A DNA stretch of 64,000 nt from CALNYX01 sp942490925 (GCA_942490925.1 CALNYX010000017.1:372001-436000), one strand, 5' to 3'. Counted from the first letter of the stretch, positions 25,514-33,304 are shown. A program made the numbers and translations. The notes: generated from the sequence alone by a model not told the origin.

Positions 25514-26202
25514 AGGTGACCGATTTTTTCAAAGGCGGCTTTGAGACGAGCGCTTTCAGGCTTATCAAACGCGCCCTGTTTAGCAAGCCACTTGATGTAA
25601 TCTTTGGGAACTTCACTAAGGGGTTTGCCTTGATGCTTGCCAAAAGGCATGGTGTCGCCAGATCCCTCTTCAGAGAGTAGCTCAAGCACGGTTTCAATGC
25701 TCAAATCATCGATCATCAGGCTGAAAATTTGATGGAGAACAACGACGTCATCTAAGGCTCTATGAGCATTATTCTCTTCGATACCGTAAATCTGTCTCAA
25801 AAATTGCAAGGAGTGGCGCGGCAAGTCAGGGCGATATTTACGTGCCCACTTAAGAGAGTCCACCATCTCCCACTCGGGAAAAGTGAGTTCATGGCGCTTT
25901 GCTTCATTGTCGAGAAAATGGCGATCAAAGTTGTCATTGTTATGCGCGATAAGGACGGCCTCTTCTGTGCAAAACTCTGCAAAGGCTTTGCCAACTTCGG
26001 CAAATGTCTGCGCTTCAGCTACCATCTCATCGTTTATTCCATGGATCTTTGTCGCTTCAGCCGGAATCGACACTTGGGGATTGACAAGCATGGTAAAGGT
26101 GCGGTCATTAACGGGATCAAACGCAGCGATCTCAATAATGCGATCCTCTGCGGGTCTTACTCCTGTCGTTTCTGTATCGTAGTAGACGGGGAATTTACTC
26201 AT
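25510..26202 (-). CDS. dnaQ: DnaQ-like 3'-5' exonuclease with C-terminal DUF3820 domain
   Basis: DEDDh exonuclease, proofreading-type. Motifs in order: YYDTETTG (DxE), HGINDEMV, AHNNDNFDRHFLDNE and HRALDDVVVL (HxAxxD). After about residue 175 comes a short second domain, MPFGKHQGKPLSEVPKDYI, typical of DUF3820, a module often attached to small exonucleases. Length 230 residues. Start overlaps the chaperone-like gene by eight bases. Whether it is the polymerase III epsilon subunit or a repair exonuclease cannot be told; the same arrangement is present in Chlamydia. Confidence 0.9.
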   Translation of the reverse strand: MSKFPVYYDTETTGVRPAEDRIIEIAAFDPVNDRTFTMLVNPQVSIPAEATKIHGINDEMVAEAQTFAEVGKAFAEFCTEEAVLIAHNNDNFDRHFLDNEAKRHELTFPEWEMVDSLKWARKYRPDLPRHSLQFLRQIYGIEENNAHRALDDVVVLHQIFSLMIDDLSIETVLELLSEEGSGDTMPFGKHQGKPLSEVPKDYIKWLAKQGAFDKPESARLKAAFEKIGHL

Positions 26203-26647
26203 TTTTTTTCAAATCATCCACGTTTAAGCTTCCAGATAGGAGCATGGCAATCATACCAATAAACGTTTTACATGCAAGGTGGGTGGCTCCAATATACATG
26301 GTTAACATCTGCTCATTAACTTGCTTATCAAAGCAGGGGATTAAACAGCGGTAGAAGATGAGGTTTGCTTTTTCATCCATCCCAAAGCCAGGCAGATCTA
26401 AATCGCGATTAATCAGATGAAGCATACGAGCCATCTCTGCAAACTTTCCCTCTTCAATAGAGAAGGGTAAGTAAGCAATGGTTTGCATGAGATCGTTATC
26501 GCCGCGAATGCCAAAAAAGAGCGGAACCTCATGACCCTCAATTTTTAACGTCACATTGACCTGCTCAGACTCTTTTTGCACTGTTGGCTTGAGTTCGAGC
26601 TTTTCAAGGTAAGTCAGAAGCTGCTCATTATTGAGCGGAAAAGTCAT
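26195..26647 (-). CDS. Type III secretion chaperone-like protein (Mcsc-like)
   Basis: A 150-residue acidic protein of the CesT/YbjN-like fold class: small, no membrane segment, alternating beta strands (VNVTLKIEGHEVPLFFGI) and amphipathic helices (FAEMARMLHLINRDL), and a C-terminal helix. Position is the main argument: it lies directly upstream of dnaQ-mqnD-mqnB exactly as the multiple-cargo secretion chaperone Mcsc does in Chlamydia trachomatis. It would keep effectors or Inc proteins secretion-competent. Overlaps csrA by four bases. The functional call is inference from synteny and size. Confidence 0.65.
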   Translation of the reverse strand: MTFPLNNEQLLTYLEKLELKPTVQKESEQVNVTLKIEGHEVPLFFGIRGDNDLMQTIAYLPFSIEEGKFAEMARMLHLINRDLDLPGFGMDEKANLIFYRCLIPCFDKQVNEQMLTMYIGATHLACKTFIGMIAMLLSGSLNVDDLKKNE

Positions 26648-26826
26648 GCTTTTGCTTTTTCTGGTGCTTTTGTTTTATTGTCCAAAAGTTCCTGACGGAT
26701 GATCTGGAGATCTTTTGGTGCTTCAATTCCAATAGAGACCTGTTCTCCTTGGACTTTCAATACAGTGATGACCACATCATCTCCGATGCGGATCTTTTGT
26801 TCTGGCTTGCGTGTGAGTACTAACAT
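26644..26826 (-). CDS. csrA: Carbon storage regulator CsrA
   Basis: RNA-binding translational regulator, acting as a homodimer on GGA motifs in mRNA leaders. The 60-residue protein starts MLVLTRKPEQKIRIGDDVVI and contains VSIGIEAPKDLQIIRQEL, the complete CsrA fold with the RNA-binding L-x-R-x-x and I-x-x-P-x-x-x-x-V/I-x-R elements. Csr often controls flagellin and motility, so its place right behind fliR is telling. It lies six bases after a small lipoprotein gene and overlaps the chaperone-like gene. Confidence 0.94.
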   Translation of the reverse strand: MLVLTRKPEQKIRIGDDVVITVLKVQGEQVSIGIEAPKDLQIIRQELLDNKTKAPEKAKA

Positions 26827-26832
26827 AATTGA

Positions 26833-26970
26833 TTAACTGGGGGTGAACTGTACGGGTTTTTCTCTTGTTAAATGCGGGTTGTTTGTGTGAGGTAGAGTAG
26901 AGATTGTGTCGTTGTTAGGCATCTTATAAAGGCAACCAGTTAGCAGTGTCAGTAGGAAAATGTATCTCAC
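26833..26970 (-). CDS. Small lipoprotein, 45 aa, between fliR and csrA
   Basis: A short gene easily missed. From a GTG at 26970, with AAAGGA about nine bases upstream, the reverse strand encodes MRYIFLLTLLTGCLYKMPNN and 25 more residues. Residues 2-13 form a minimal signal peptide ending in the lipobox LLTGC, so Cys13 would be lipidated; the mature peptide is only about 33 residues, polar, with two threonine/proline-rich stretches. It fills the gap between fliR (ends 27001) and csrA (starts 26826), so it is cotranscribed with both. No relative is known to me. Comparable small lipoproteins occur in cell envelopes of many bacteria. Confidence 0.6.
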   Translation of the reverse strand: MRYIFLLTLLTGCLYKMPNNDTISTLPHTNNPHLTREKPVQFTPS

Positions 26971-27000
26971 GTTTATCGATCCTTTTAGGGCATCTGATAA

Positions 27001-27753
27001 TTAAGGAATATATGGAGCGAATACTTTTTTTGCAAGCGTAAGCCATTCGAAAAAGCTGTTTTGGACAATTTCTGTGAAAAAGAGCAGAGCAAGCGCAATC
27101 GCGATAAAGCCAACAAGCAGCTGAATGGGGAAGCCAACAAAAAAGATGGGTAGATCGGGGAAAAAGCGTGCTACGATACCAAAAAGAAAAATCAATGCTC
27201 CGAGGAATGTAATGGGAACTGCGGCGTAAAGAATTGCTTGATGAAACAGATGGGCGCTTGCTTCGACGATGCTCCAGGTGACTTGATAGCCAATGGGCAT
27301 GTAAGAGAAACTTTCAAAGAGGAAACGGAGTAGCGAATGGTGGAGGTCGAGTCCTAAAAAAAGGACGAATACGGTGAGCACAAAAAGACGGCTGATCAAG
27401 GGTTGGCTAGAATTGGCAAGCGGGTCGACGAGTTCTGTTGCTGAAAAGCCACCAAGGGTGCCAACAACTTGACCAGCAAGCGCTGCAGCTTCAAAGATGA
27501 GTGAGAAAAGAAATCCAATGAGATAGCCGACAAGCACTTCTTTGATCAAAAGGAGTGTCCACAGTGGTGAAGGGTCAAAGCTGAGGGTATGCATCGGTGG
27601 CGCAAGTAAAAGCGAGCAGACAAAAGCGAGTCCAAAGCGAACAGCTAGGGGAATTGAGCGCTCGGAAAAAAGAGGAGAGATGATGAAAAAGCCGCTGAGC
27701 CTGGCAAAAAGGGCAAGATAGAGCAGAAGGCTACTGGATGACATAATTGACAT
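27001..27753 (-). CDS. fliR: Flagellar biosynthetic protein FliR
   Basis: Inner-membrane subunit of the flagellar type III export gate, in complex with FliP and FliQ. The 250-residue protein has six hydrophobic segments and family marks: ARLSGFFIISPLFSERSIPL at the N-terminus, VRFGLAF, LIKEVLVGYLIGF, EAAALAGQVVG, ATELVDPLANSSQPLISRLF and GLDLHHSLLRFLFESF. It overlaps fliQ by 23 bases. The resemblance is to FliR rather than to the virulence SctT proteins, supported by the neighbouring fliO and csrA. Confidence 0.87.
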   Translation of the reverse strand: MSIMSSSSLLLYLALFARLSGFFIISPLFSERSIPLAVRFGLAFVCSLLLAPPMHTLSFDPSPLWTLLLIKEVLVGYLIGFLFSLIFEAAALAGQVVGTLGGFSATELVDPLANSSQPLISRLFVLTVFVLFLGLDLHHSLLRFLFESFSYMPIGYQVTWSIVEASAHLFHQAILYAAVPITFLGALIFLFGIVARFFPDLPIFFVGFPIQLLVGFIAIALALLFFTEIVQNSFFEWLTLAKKVFAPYIP

Positions 27754-28024
27754 AATGCGTCACTTTATCCCATTGATGGATCAGCAAATTATTGGTGAAT
27801 TTTGTCATCATCTTGAGCATCCAGGGGAAGAAAATTGCAATGGAGAGACCAACGATCAACATTTTGGGAACAAAGGCGAGAGTCATCTCTTGGATATGTG
27901 TCACCGATTGAAAAATAGAGACGAGTAGGCCAACAACAAGCGCAAGGATCAAGAAGGGGGCTGCAACCTCTAGAGCGATGTAGAGTGTTTGCCTAACAAT
28001 TTGTGTAATCTGTTCGGGAGTCAT
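27731..28024 (-). CDS. fliQ: Flagellar biosynthetic protein FliQ
   Basis: Small export-gate subunit with two membrane hairpins. The 97-residue protein starts MTPEQITQIVRQTLYIALEV, and has GLLVSIFQSVTHIQEMTLAF followed by VPKMLIVGLSIAIFFPWML, which is the FliQ/SctS consensus (SIFQA.TQIQE.TL.F.PK). The C-terminus is about eight residues longer than usual. Lies 12 bases downstream of fliP. Confidence 0.9.
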   Translation of the reverse strand: MTPEQITQIVRQTLYIALEVAAPFLILALVVGLLVSIFQSVTHIQEMTLAFVPKMLIVGLSIAIFFPWMLKMMTKFTNNLLIHQWDKVTHYVNYVIQ

Positions 28025-28036
28025 TTTTTCTCCATA

Positions 28037-28690
28037 TTAATAATATCCATGAACCACCTGCTGCATGACAAGGCGCCAACCGTCGACAACGACAAAGAGC
28101 AATATTTTGAAGGGGAAAGAGATCATGACTGGTGGCAATAGAATCATCCCCATCGACATGAGCAAGGAGGTGACAACCATGTCGATCACCAAAAAGGGGA
28201 GAAAGAGCAGAAAGCCGAGCATAAAGGCTGTTCGGAGCTCTGAGAGAACAAAAGCTGGAATCACGCAATACCACGGCAGCTTCATCACATCGAGCTCTTC
28301 ATTTTGGGGGATTTCAACTTTCCCCATATCCAAAAAGAGCTGCATATCCTTCTCACGCGTATGAAAGAGCATAAAGTGGCGCAGTGGCGGCCACGCCTTA
28401 TCGAGGAAGGTCCTAGCCTCTCCAAATTCCTGTTCACTCTTGAATTTGCCCTCTAGATAGGGCACCACCGCATCTTTTTGAATCTCAGAGATCACAGGAT
28501 GCATGATGTAGGCAGTGAGAATCAGTGAAAGGCCGACAATGATCTGTGATGAGGGAACAGATGTACTCAATGCCTGGCGCAAGAAGGTGAGCACAATCGA
28601 AATGCGGGTAAACGAGGTCATCAACACCAACACAAAAGGAATCAGTGCGAGTAAAATCGTTAGTCCAACAATATGGATGTGTTCAAGCAC
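28037..28690 (-). CDS. fliP: Flagellar biosynthetic protein FliP
   Basis: Pentameric core of the flagellar export gate. The 217-residue protein lacks the long cleaved signal of some FliP and starts directly at the first membrane segment. Family motifs: MTSFTRISIVLTFLRQAL, HTREKDMQLFL, VIPAFVLSELRTAFMLGF and LPFLVIDMVVTSLLMSMGMI followed by LLPPVMISFPFKILLF and VDGW. The TREKD and VSELRTAF-type wording fits FliP better than SctR. Chlamydiae normally have one SctRST set elsewhere for virulence secretion, so this is a second, flagellar-type set. Overlaps fliO by eight bases. Confidence 0.92.
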   Translation of the reverse strand: MLEHIHIVGLTILLALIPFVLVLMTSFTRISIVLTFLRQALSTSVPSSQIIVGLSLILTAYIMHPVISEIQKDAVVPYLEGKFKSEQEFGEARTFLDKAWPPLRHFMLFHTREKDMQLFLDMGKVEIPQNEELDVMKLPWYCVIPAFVLSELRTAFMLGFLLFLPFLVIDMVVTSLLMSMGMILLPPVMISFPFKILLFVVVDGWRLVMQQVVHGYY

Positions 28691-29105
28691 GTCTAGCTAC
28701 TGCCGTTTTGAGTTTTGCTGCAATTTTTTCATAAACAGGTGGTTTTGAAGGAATTTTCTCATGCAACTGATCCATTAAAAGTCCTACATTGTCATCTTCA
28801 GAAAACTCTTTTATCAGGGAAATGCCCGACTGAGACTCAGCAATCACAACACCTTTTCCTAGAATATCAACAAGATAGATGGAGGCTTTAGGGTTTAATG
28901 CACGCCTTTCAAGCACCTTGATTGCAGTGGAGTCATTGAGCTGTTTGAAGCGTGAACGCATCACGCGTTTGAGTACCCAGACAGAGACAATGATCAACGC
29001 AACGATCACAAACAGGGTGATCAACATATTGACAAACTCGGCCCAGTAGTTGTAAGTTGTCCCTTCGGTAGCAGCATCAAGTAGTGAATCAGCAAGAAAT
29101 AACAT
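28683..29105 (-). CDS. fliO: FliO-like flagellar assembly protein
   Basis: FliO helps FliP oligomerise. The start is set at ATG 29105 because a perfect AAGGAG lies eight bases upstream (29113-29118); an ATG at 29129 would place that site inside the gene. The 140-residue product has one membrane segment (MLITLFVIVALIIVSVWVLK, about residues 25-44) followed by a basic stretch and a small beta-rich domain with IKVLERRALNPKASIYLVDI and VVIAESQSGISLI, the FliO pattern (L.L...K.I.LV.V....L.G....I.LL). First gene of the leftward run and divergent from a HAD phosphatase gene 29 bases away. Confidence 0.8.
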   Translation of the reverse strand: MLFLADSLLDAATEGTTYNYWAEFVNMLITLFVIVALIIVSVWVLKRVMRSRFKQLNDSTAIKVLERRALNPKASIYLVDILGKGVVIAESQSGISLIKEFSEDDNVGLLMDQLHEKIPSKPPVYEKIAAKLKTAVARRA

Positions 29106-29112
29106 CAGTAGC

Positions 29113-29118
29113 TCCTTT
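29113..29118 (-). promoter_or_regulatory. Ribosome-binding site that fixes the fliO start
   Basis: Reverse-strand AAGGAG seven to eight bases before the ATG at 29105. It favours the shorter 140-residue FliO over the frame opened at 29129. Confidence 0.7.
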
Positions 29119-29134
29119 TTGGTCATCATAGTCT

Positions 29135-29992
29135 ATGAGAAAATTTAAAGGAATTATCGCGCTCGATATCGATGGAACGATTACAACTGAGCGACATACA
29201 ATTAGTCCAGAGGTCTCAAGCTTCCTCAACCAGCTCATTGAAGAGCAGTGGTGTCTGATTTTTATCAGTGGCAGGACCTTTTCATTTGCCAAGCCCATTC
29301 TCTCTCATGTCCAAGGGCACTACTATTTTGCCGTGCAAAACGGGGCAGCTCTCTACGAGATGCCAACTGTCAAACAGCTGACCAAGCACTATCTCTCTGC
29401 TGATAAAATCGCCCTTTTAGAACCAATCTTTGAAAAGGAGAATGGTGGTCTACTCGTTGAATCGGGCCAAGAGCGCGATGATATCTGCTACTACAAGCCA
29501 GCAGATTTTTCTCCTCAAGAACTCAGCTATATCGAAGAGCGCATTGAGCTCTCTCCCGAAAGTTGGGTGCCAGTATCCTCTTTCAAAGAACTCGAGCTTC
29601 CAGAGTTTCCCGTAGGCAAATATTTTGCGCCCCTTAATCAAGCGCGCACTGTTGCCGATAGAATTCATGATTTGCCAGGTGATCATTTCAATGTGATCGT
29701 TATTCACGATCCTTTCCGTCCGGGCTCTAACTTGGCGCACATCAATAGCAAAGAGGCCTCCAAGGGCCATATTCTAGAAGAGTTTAAGCAGATGCATGAG
29801 ACAAAACTTCCAGTGATCGCAGCTGGAGATGATTACAACGATGTGCATATGTTTGAAAAGAGTGATATTTCAATCGTCATGCAAAATGCCCCAGAAGAAC
29901 TGCATCATCATGGTGACATCTTGGCGCCTCCTGCAAAAAAACTCGGCATCATTGCTGCACTAAAAGAGGCGATTGATGAAAGGCTGGGTTGA
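29135..29992 (+). CDS. HAD-superfamily hydrolase (Cof-type sugar phosphatase)
   Basis: A 285-residue phosphatase of the Cof/IIB subclass. Motif I is IALDIDGTITTE (residues about 8-19), motif II LIFISGRTFS (threonine replaced by serine region), motif III a lysine in EASKGHIL, and motif IV AAGDDYNDVHMFE near 230-242. Cof proteins dephosphorylate sugar phosphates and related metabolites; the substrate is unknown. The gene runs rightward and its end overlaps folB by 17 bases, so it heads a small folB-containing operon. Confidence 0.88.
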   Translation: MRKFKGIIALDIDGTITTERHTISPEVSSFLNQLIEEQWCLIFISGRTFSFAKPILSHVQGHYYFAVQNGAALYEMPTVKQLTKHYLSADKIALLEPIFEKENGGLLVESGQERDDICYYKPADFSPQELSYIEERIELSPESWVPVSSFKELELPEFPVGKYFAPLNQARTVADRIHDLPGDHFNVIVIHDPFRPGSNLAHINSKEASKGHILEEFKQMHETKLPVIAAGDDYNDVHMFEKSDISIVMQNAPEELHHHGDILAPPAKKLGIIAALKEAIDERLG

Positions 29993-30293
29993 AATCTCCG
30001 ACTTCGAAGTGAATTGCATCATAGGTCTGCTTGCTCATGAAAGAGAGAAGAAACAAGATGTGCACATTGATATCTCCTATCAAGTCGATCTTGAGAAAAC
30101 GATCGACTACGTCAAAGTGACTGACCTTTGCCAAAAGGTCTTGGTCGAGGGAAAATTTGAGCTGCTAGAAACAGCAGCCAGCACTCTACTTCAAACATTA
30201 ACAACCCTTTTGCCCTACGCAATAAAAGTGCGTGTGAAAAAGCCCCATGCTCTTGCAAAAGCAGCCTATACAGCCGTTGAGGTGGAGAGATGA
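29976..30293 (+). CDS. folB: Dihydroneopterin aldolase
   Basis: Cleaves 7,8-dihydroneopterin to 6-hydroxymethyl-dihydropterin and glycolaldehyde in folate synthesis. Start at ATG 29976. The 105-residue protein has the family layout: VEISDFEVNCIIGLLAHERE with the conserved glutamate, VHIDISYQVDL, DYVKVTDLCQKV, a FELLETAASTLLQ helix with the substrate-binding glutamate, and VRVKKPHAL with the catalytic lysine. It overlaps the HAD gene upstream and the reductase gene downstream by four bases. Confidence 0.9.
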   Translation: MKGWVEISDFEVNCIIGLLAHEREKKQDVHIDISYQVDLEKTIDYVKVTDLCQKVLVEGKFELLETAASTLLQTLTTLLPYAIKVRVKKPHALAKAAYTAVEVER

Positions 30294-30919
30294 TACTCGT
30301 GACAGGAGGAGCGATTCGTTTAGGTCGTGCGATTTCTCTAGCTCTTGCAAATCAAGGGCATACTGTTTTGGTGCACTACAATCGACATGAGAAAGAGGCC
30401 AAGGAGCTTGGTTTTCCAACCATTCAAGGCGACTTTAACCAATTAGATGATTTCATTGCGCGTTGCCCTAAAGAGATTACTGGTATTGTCCACAACGTTG
30501 GCAATTACCAATTGGGCAAGGGGTCTGAAAATCTAGAGCCCCTGCTGCAAAGCAATCTCCTAGCTCCCATAAAACTGACAGAGGCTTTGCAACCCTCTAT
30601 TCAAGCTGCAAAGGGAACCATCGTCTTCTTGGGAACTTCAGGCCTCAATAATGCTTGGACACGCGCTGTTCCCTATGGGATCACCAAATCGGCGCTGCTC
30701 TTTTATATGAAATCGCTAGCTAAACAGCTCGCTCCGTATGAGGTGAATGTGAATATGGTCTCTCCTGGGCAACTTGAGATTTCAGAAGATTTACCGGAGA
30801 ATTTGCCGATGAAACGACCTGGCAGTTGCAGCGAGGTAGCGCAATTTGTCGCCTCTCTTTTCTCTCCAGAAAGTCACTACATCACTGGACAGAACATTGA
30901 GATGTCAGGTGGATACTGA
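30290..30919 (+). CDS. Short-chain dehydrogenase, possibly a pteridine/dihydrofolate reductase (FolM-like)
   Basis: NADPH-dependent reductase of 209 residues. The N-terminus ILVTGGAIRLGRAISLALA is a TGxxxRxG cofactor loop in which arginine after the glycines suggests NADPH and resembles pteridine reductases (TGAARRIG). The catalytic pair is YGITKSA near residue 131, with a serine in LGTSG upstream, and VNMVSPGQL follows. Because it is translationally coupled to folB, a role in reducing dihydropterin or dihydrofolate is likely, replacing or aiding FolA. The specific activity is inference; SDR membership is certain. Confidence 0.8.
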   Translation: MILVTGGAIRLGRAISLALANQGHTVLVHYNRHEKEAKELGFPTIQGDFNQLDDFIARCPKEITGIVHNVGNYQLGKGSENLEPLLQSNLLAPIKLTEALQPSIQAAKGTIVFLGTSGLNNAWTRAVPYGITKSALLFYMKSLAKQLAPYEVNVNMVSPGQLEISEDLPENLPMKRPGSCSEVAQFVASLFSPESHYITGQNIEMSGGY

Positions 30920-30922
30920 CTC

Positions 30923-31570
30923 TCATTGCAAGTAGCGGGCTAAAGTCGCAGCTTTAACAGGAGAGAGAGGAGCTTCAATACGAGAAATTGCAGATCCTTT
31001 CACTGGTGTTGAGAAGGGTGCTACTGGCTCAAGAAAAGTTTCTTTTTCTTCGGGGAGCCCAGCTTCAAGAGCTAAAAATCTTTCTTCTAATGTCTTGATT
31101 TCAGCAAGTGGACCGATCACATCAAGTGCGCTTTGCAACTCTTGCAAGGAGGCGCACTTTGCCAGCTCATTAAAAAAGAATAGAACGTGATTAGGTTCAC
31201 TGGATTTGGCAAGAAAAGCGGGAAGAATCTCGACTAAGCGAGCTCTGACGTCATTATTCTCAGCAGTTAAACTGGAGAGTTCTTTAAGAAACTCGTTGAG
31301 TATGAAAGAGCCTCGGCATTTTCTGATTCCCTCTTCTACTGAAGCTAGAAGTTGGAATGAAAACTTCTCAGTTAAGCTCTCTAGAACTTCTTCAGTCTGT
31401 CGCTCAGTTTGTGCATTGCTAACAAGACTTTGGAGAAGTCTGAAAACAGCGCAACACTCAGTTGTTTGGGCAAAGAAACGTGTTGCGACTTCTTGAACTT
31501 TTTCAGAGCAGTAGCAAGTGATTTCGTGGCTCGAAGATTGGGGGCAAATGGCTATGGAGATGGTATTCAT
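30923..31570 (-). CDS. Hypothetical helical protein, 215 aa
   Basis: No family recognised. The product is soluble and mostly helical, with five cysteines in the first 45 residues (CPQ, CYC, ECC) and leucine-rich amphipathic segments (VFRLLQSLV, LVEILPAFLA, NELAKCASLQELQSAL). The last 40 residues are proline-rich and probably unstructured. No signal peptide is present. It lies 15 bases downstream of fabI on the same strand, so it may be cotranscribed, and converges tail to tail with the reductase gene three bases away. It could be a chlamydia-specific secreted protein but nothing proves that. Confidence 0.65.
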   Translation of the reverse strand: MNTISIAICPQSSSHEITCYCSEKVQEVATRFFAQTTECCAVFRLLQSLVSNAQTERQTEEVLESLTEKFSFQLLASVEEGIRKCRGSFILNEFLKELSSLTAENNDVRARLVEILPAFLAKSSEPNHVLFFFNELAKCASLQELQSALDVIGPLAEIKTLEERFLALEAGLPEEKETFLEPVAPFSTPVKGSAISRIEAPLSPVKAATLARYLQ

Positions 31571-31585
31571 GACACGTCCTTGTTC

Positions 31586-32479
31586 TTATGCGTGCAACAT
31601 CTCGCCGCCTACGCCCATCGCATGCATACCATTATCAACATAGACGATTGTTCCTGTGATAGCAGACGCAAGATCTGAGAGTAAAAAGGCGGCGCTATTG
31701 CCGACTTGCTCAGCGTTTAGATCATATTGCAGTGGAGCTGTTTTCTTGGCGTAATCAATCATACGATCGATAAAACCAATTGCACGAGCTGCGCGACTAG
31801 CAAGTGCGCCAGCAGAGATTGTATTCACGCGAATGCCCCACTTGCGGCCTGCTTCAAAAGCGAGCATGCGTGTGTCACTCTCAAGAGCAGCCTTAGCTGA
31901 GCTCATTCCACCACCGTAGCCTGGAACAGCACGTTCTGAAGCCATGTAGGTAAGTGAAAGGGTTGCTCCACCAGGATTCATTGCCGGTCCAAAGTATTTA
32001 AGGAGGCTGACAAATGAGTAGGAAGAGGCGCTTAAAGCAGCGAGGTAGCCTTTACGCGAGGTTTCAAGCAGGGAGTTTTTAATCTCTGGGGAGTTCGCTA
32101 GTGAATGGATCAGATAATCGATTTTGCCATGATCTTTTTCAACGGCGGCAGCCACTTCAGAAACCGTGTAGGCAGAGGCGCTTTTATAACGTTTGTTCTC
32201 ACGCACTTCTTCTGGTACATCGTCTGGTGTGTCAAATGCGGCATCGAGAGCGTAAACTTGCTTGATCTGCATCAGCGAGCCGTCACTCAATTTGCGCGAC
32301 TCATCGAACTTACCAGCTTCAAGCGCTGTAGTGAAGATTCTGAGAATGGGAGTCCAAGTGCCAATAAGGATTTCGCACCCTGCCTCCGCTAGTGATTTTG
32401 CAATGGCCCAGCCAAATCCTTGGTCATCTCCAATTCCGGCAATGAAGGCTTTTTTTCCTTTGAGATCGATATTCAGCAT
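31586..32479 (-). CDS. fabI: Enoyl-[acyl-carrier-protein] reductase, plant-like type
   Basis: Reduces enoyl-ACP with NADH in the last step of fatty acid elongation. The 297-residue protein has the cofactor loop IAGIGDDQGFGWAIAK, an inserted segment of about 40 residues after it, and the catalytic SERAVPGYGGGMSSAKAALE with tyrosine and lysine, then RVNTISAGALASRAARAIGF. The long form and wording closely match plastid enoyl reductases of plants, a known feature of chlamydial FabI. Its start overlaps the rlu stop by seven bases; the pair is also close together in Chlamydia. Confidence 0.94.
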   Translation of the reverse strand: MLNIDLKGKKAFIAGIGDDQGFGWAIAKSLAEAGCEILIGTWTPILRIFTTALEAGKFDESRKLSDGSLMQIKQVYALDAAFDTPDDVPEEVRENKRYKSASAYTVSEVAAAVEKDHGKIDYLIHSLANSPEIKNSLLETSRKGYLAALSASSYSFVSLLKYFGPAMNPGGATLSLTYMASERAVPGYGGGMSSAKAALESDTRMLAFEAGRKWGIRVNTISAGALASRAARAIGFIDRMIDYAKKTAPLQYDLNAEQVGNSAAFLLSDLASAITGTIVYVDNGMHAMGVGGEMLHA

Positions 32480-33267
32480 AGCTCGCTCCTACTCACGAAT
32501 GTTTTCTCTTCTCCATCAAAGAAAAAGGAGATTTTCTCTGCATGGAGCTGTAGATTGGTTTTGTCTTGTAGTCTTCCTCCGTAGTCAACATCTCCAATGA
32601 TTGGACTGCCAATCTCTTTGAGATGGATGCGGATCTGATGTGTACGTCCCGTTTTAGGAAAAACGCGCAATAGTGCTTCATGTTTGTTTTTCTCTAAGCA
32701 GACCCACTCGGTATGCGCCTTTTTTCCATTTTCTACCACGCCCCAAGTGACAGCGCCTTCACGCTGCTTGAGCTTGCCCAGTGGCAATGTAATCTTTCCC
32801 TTGAGTCCTTTAGGTGGAGGGCTAACAACTGCTAGATAGGTCTTGGTCACTTCGCCATCACGGAAGAGTTGTTCCATGCTCATCTCAGCTTTGTAGGTCT
32901 TGGCAAAAACCATGACCCCTGTGGTATCGCGATCGAGGCGATGAACAAGCGTTAGCTCGAGCAGATCAGCGAGTTGCTCAGAGGAGATCGCTGCGGGCTT
33001 GTCGTAAATCAATAGGTGGTCATCTTCAAAAAGGATGCGCTCCTTCTCAATCTTAAAGCTGGGGGGCTTTTGAAGTTGGAGCTCGATGCGATCTCCTGCC
33101 CTCAGGCGTGTAGAGCAGAAACGCTCAACAAATCCATTGACGCGGCAATAGTTGTGCTCAATTAACCAACGGATCTCTTTGGTTTTCCATTGGTCAGCGA
33201 GCTTTAACTTTAGGACGGCAAGGAGGCGTTTGCCAGGGTCTGTGTTTGTTAAAGTAAAATTTTGCAT
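32473..33267 (-). CDS. RNA pseudouridine synthase (RluA/RluD family)
   Basis: Isomerises uridine to pseudouridine in rRNA or tRNA. Start taken at ATG 33267, giving 264 residues; the longer frame upstream would cross into the heptosyltransferase promoter. It has an S4-like N-terminal domain (KEIRWLIEHNYCRVNG), followed by the catalytic VHRLDRDTTGVMVFAKT (motif II, aspartate in HRLDRDTTG), and GRTHQIRIHLKEIGSPIIGD (motif III). The gene is divergent from the heptosyltransferase and coupled to fabI, a pairing shared with Chlamydia. Target nucleotide not predictable from sequence. Confidence 0.9.
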   Translation of the reverse strand: MQNFTLTNTDPGKRLLAVLKLKLADQWKTKEIRWLIEHNYCRVNGFVERFCSTRLRAGDRIELQLQKPPSFKIEKERILFEDDHLLIYDKPAAISSEQLADLLELTLVHRLDRDTTGVMVFAKTYKAEMSMEQLFRDGEVTKTYLAVVSPPPKGLKGKITLPLGKLKQREGAVTWGVVENGKKAHTEWVCLEKNKHEALLRVFPKTGRTHQIRIHLKEIGSPIIGDVDYGGRLQDKTNLQLHAEKISFFFDGEEKTFVSRSELC

Positions 33268-33304
33268 TAGGAAAATATTATAGCGTATTCGTAATATTAG
33301 ATGA

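Noticed and set aside
27001..29105. Reading fliOPQR as the virulence genes sctR/S/T
   Set aside because: FliP-type motifs, a FliO gene and adjacent csrA fit the flagellar set better; a tree would settle it.
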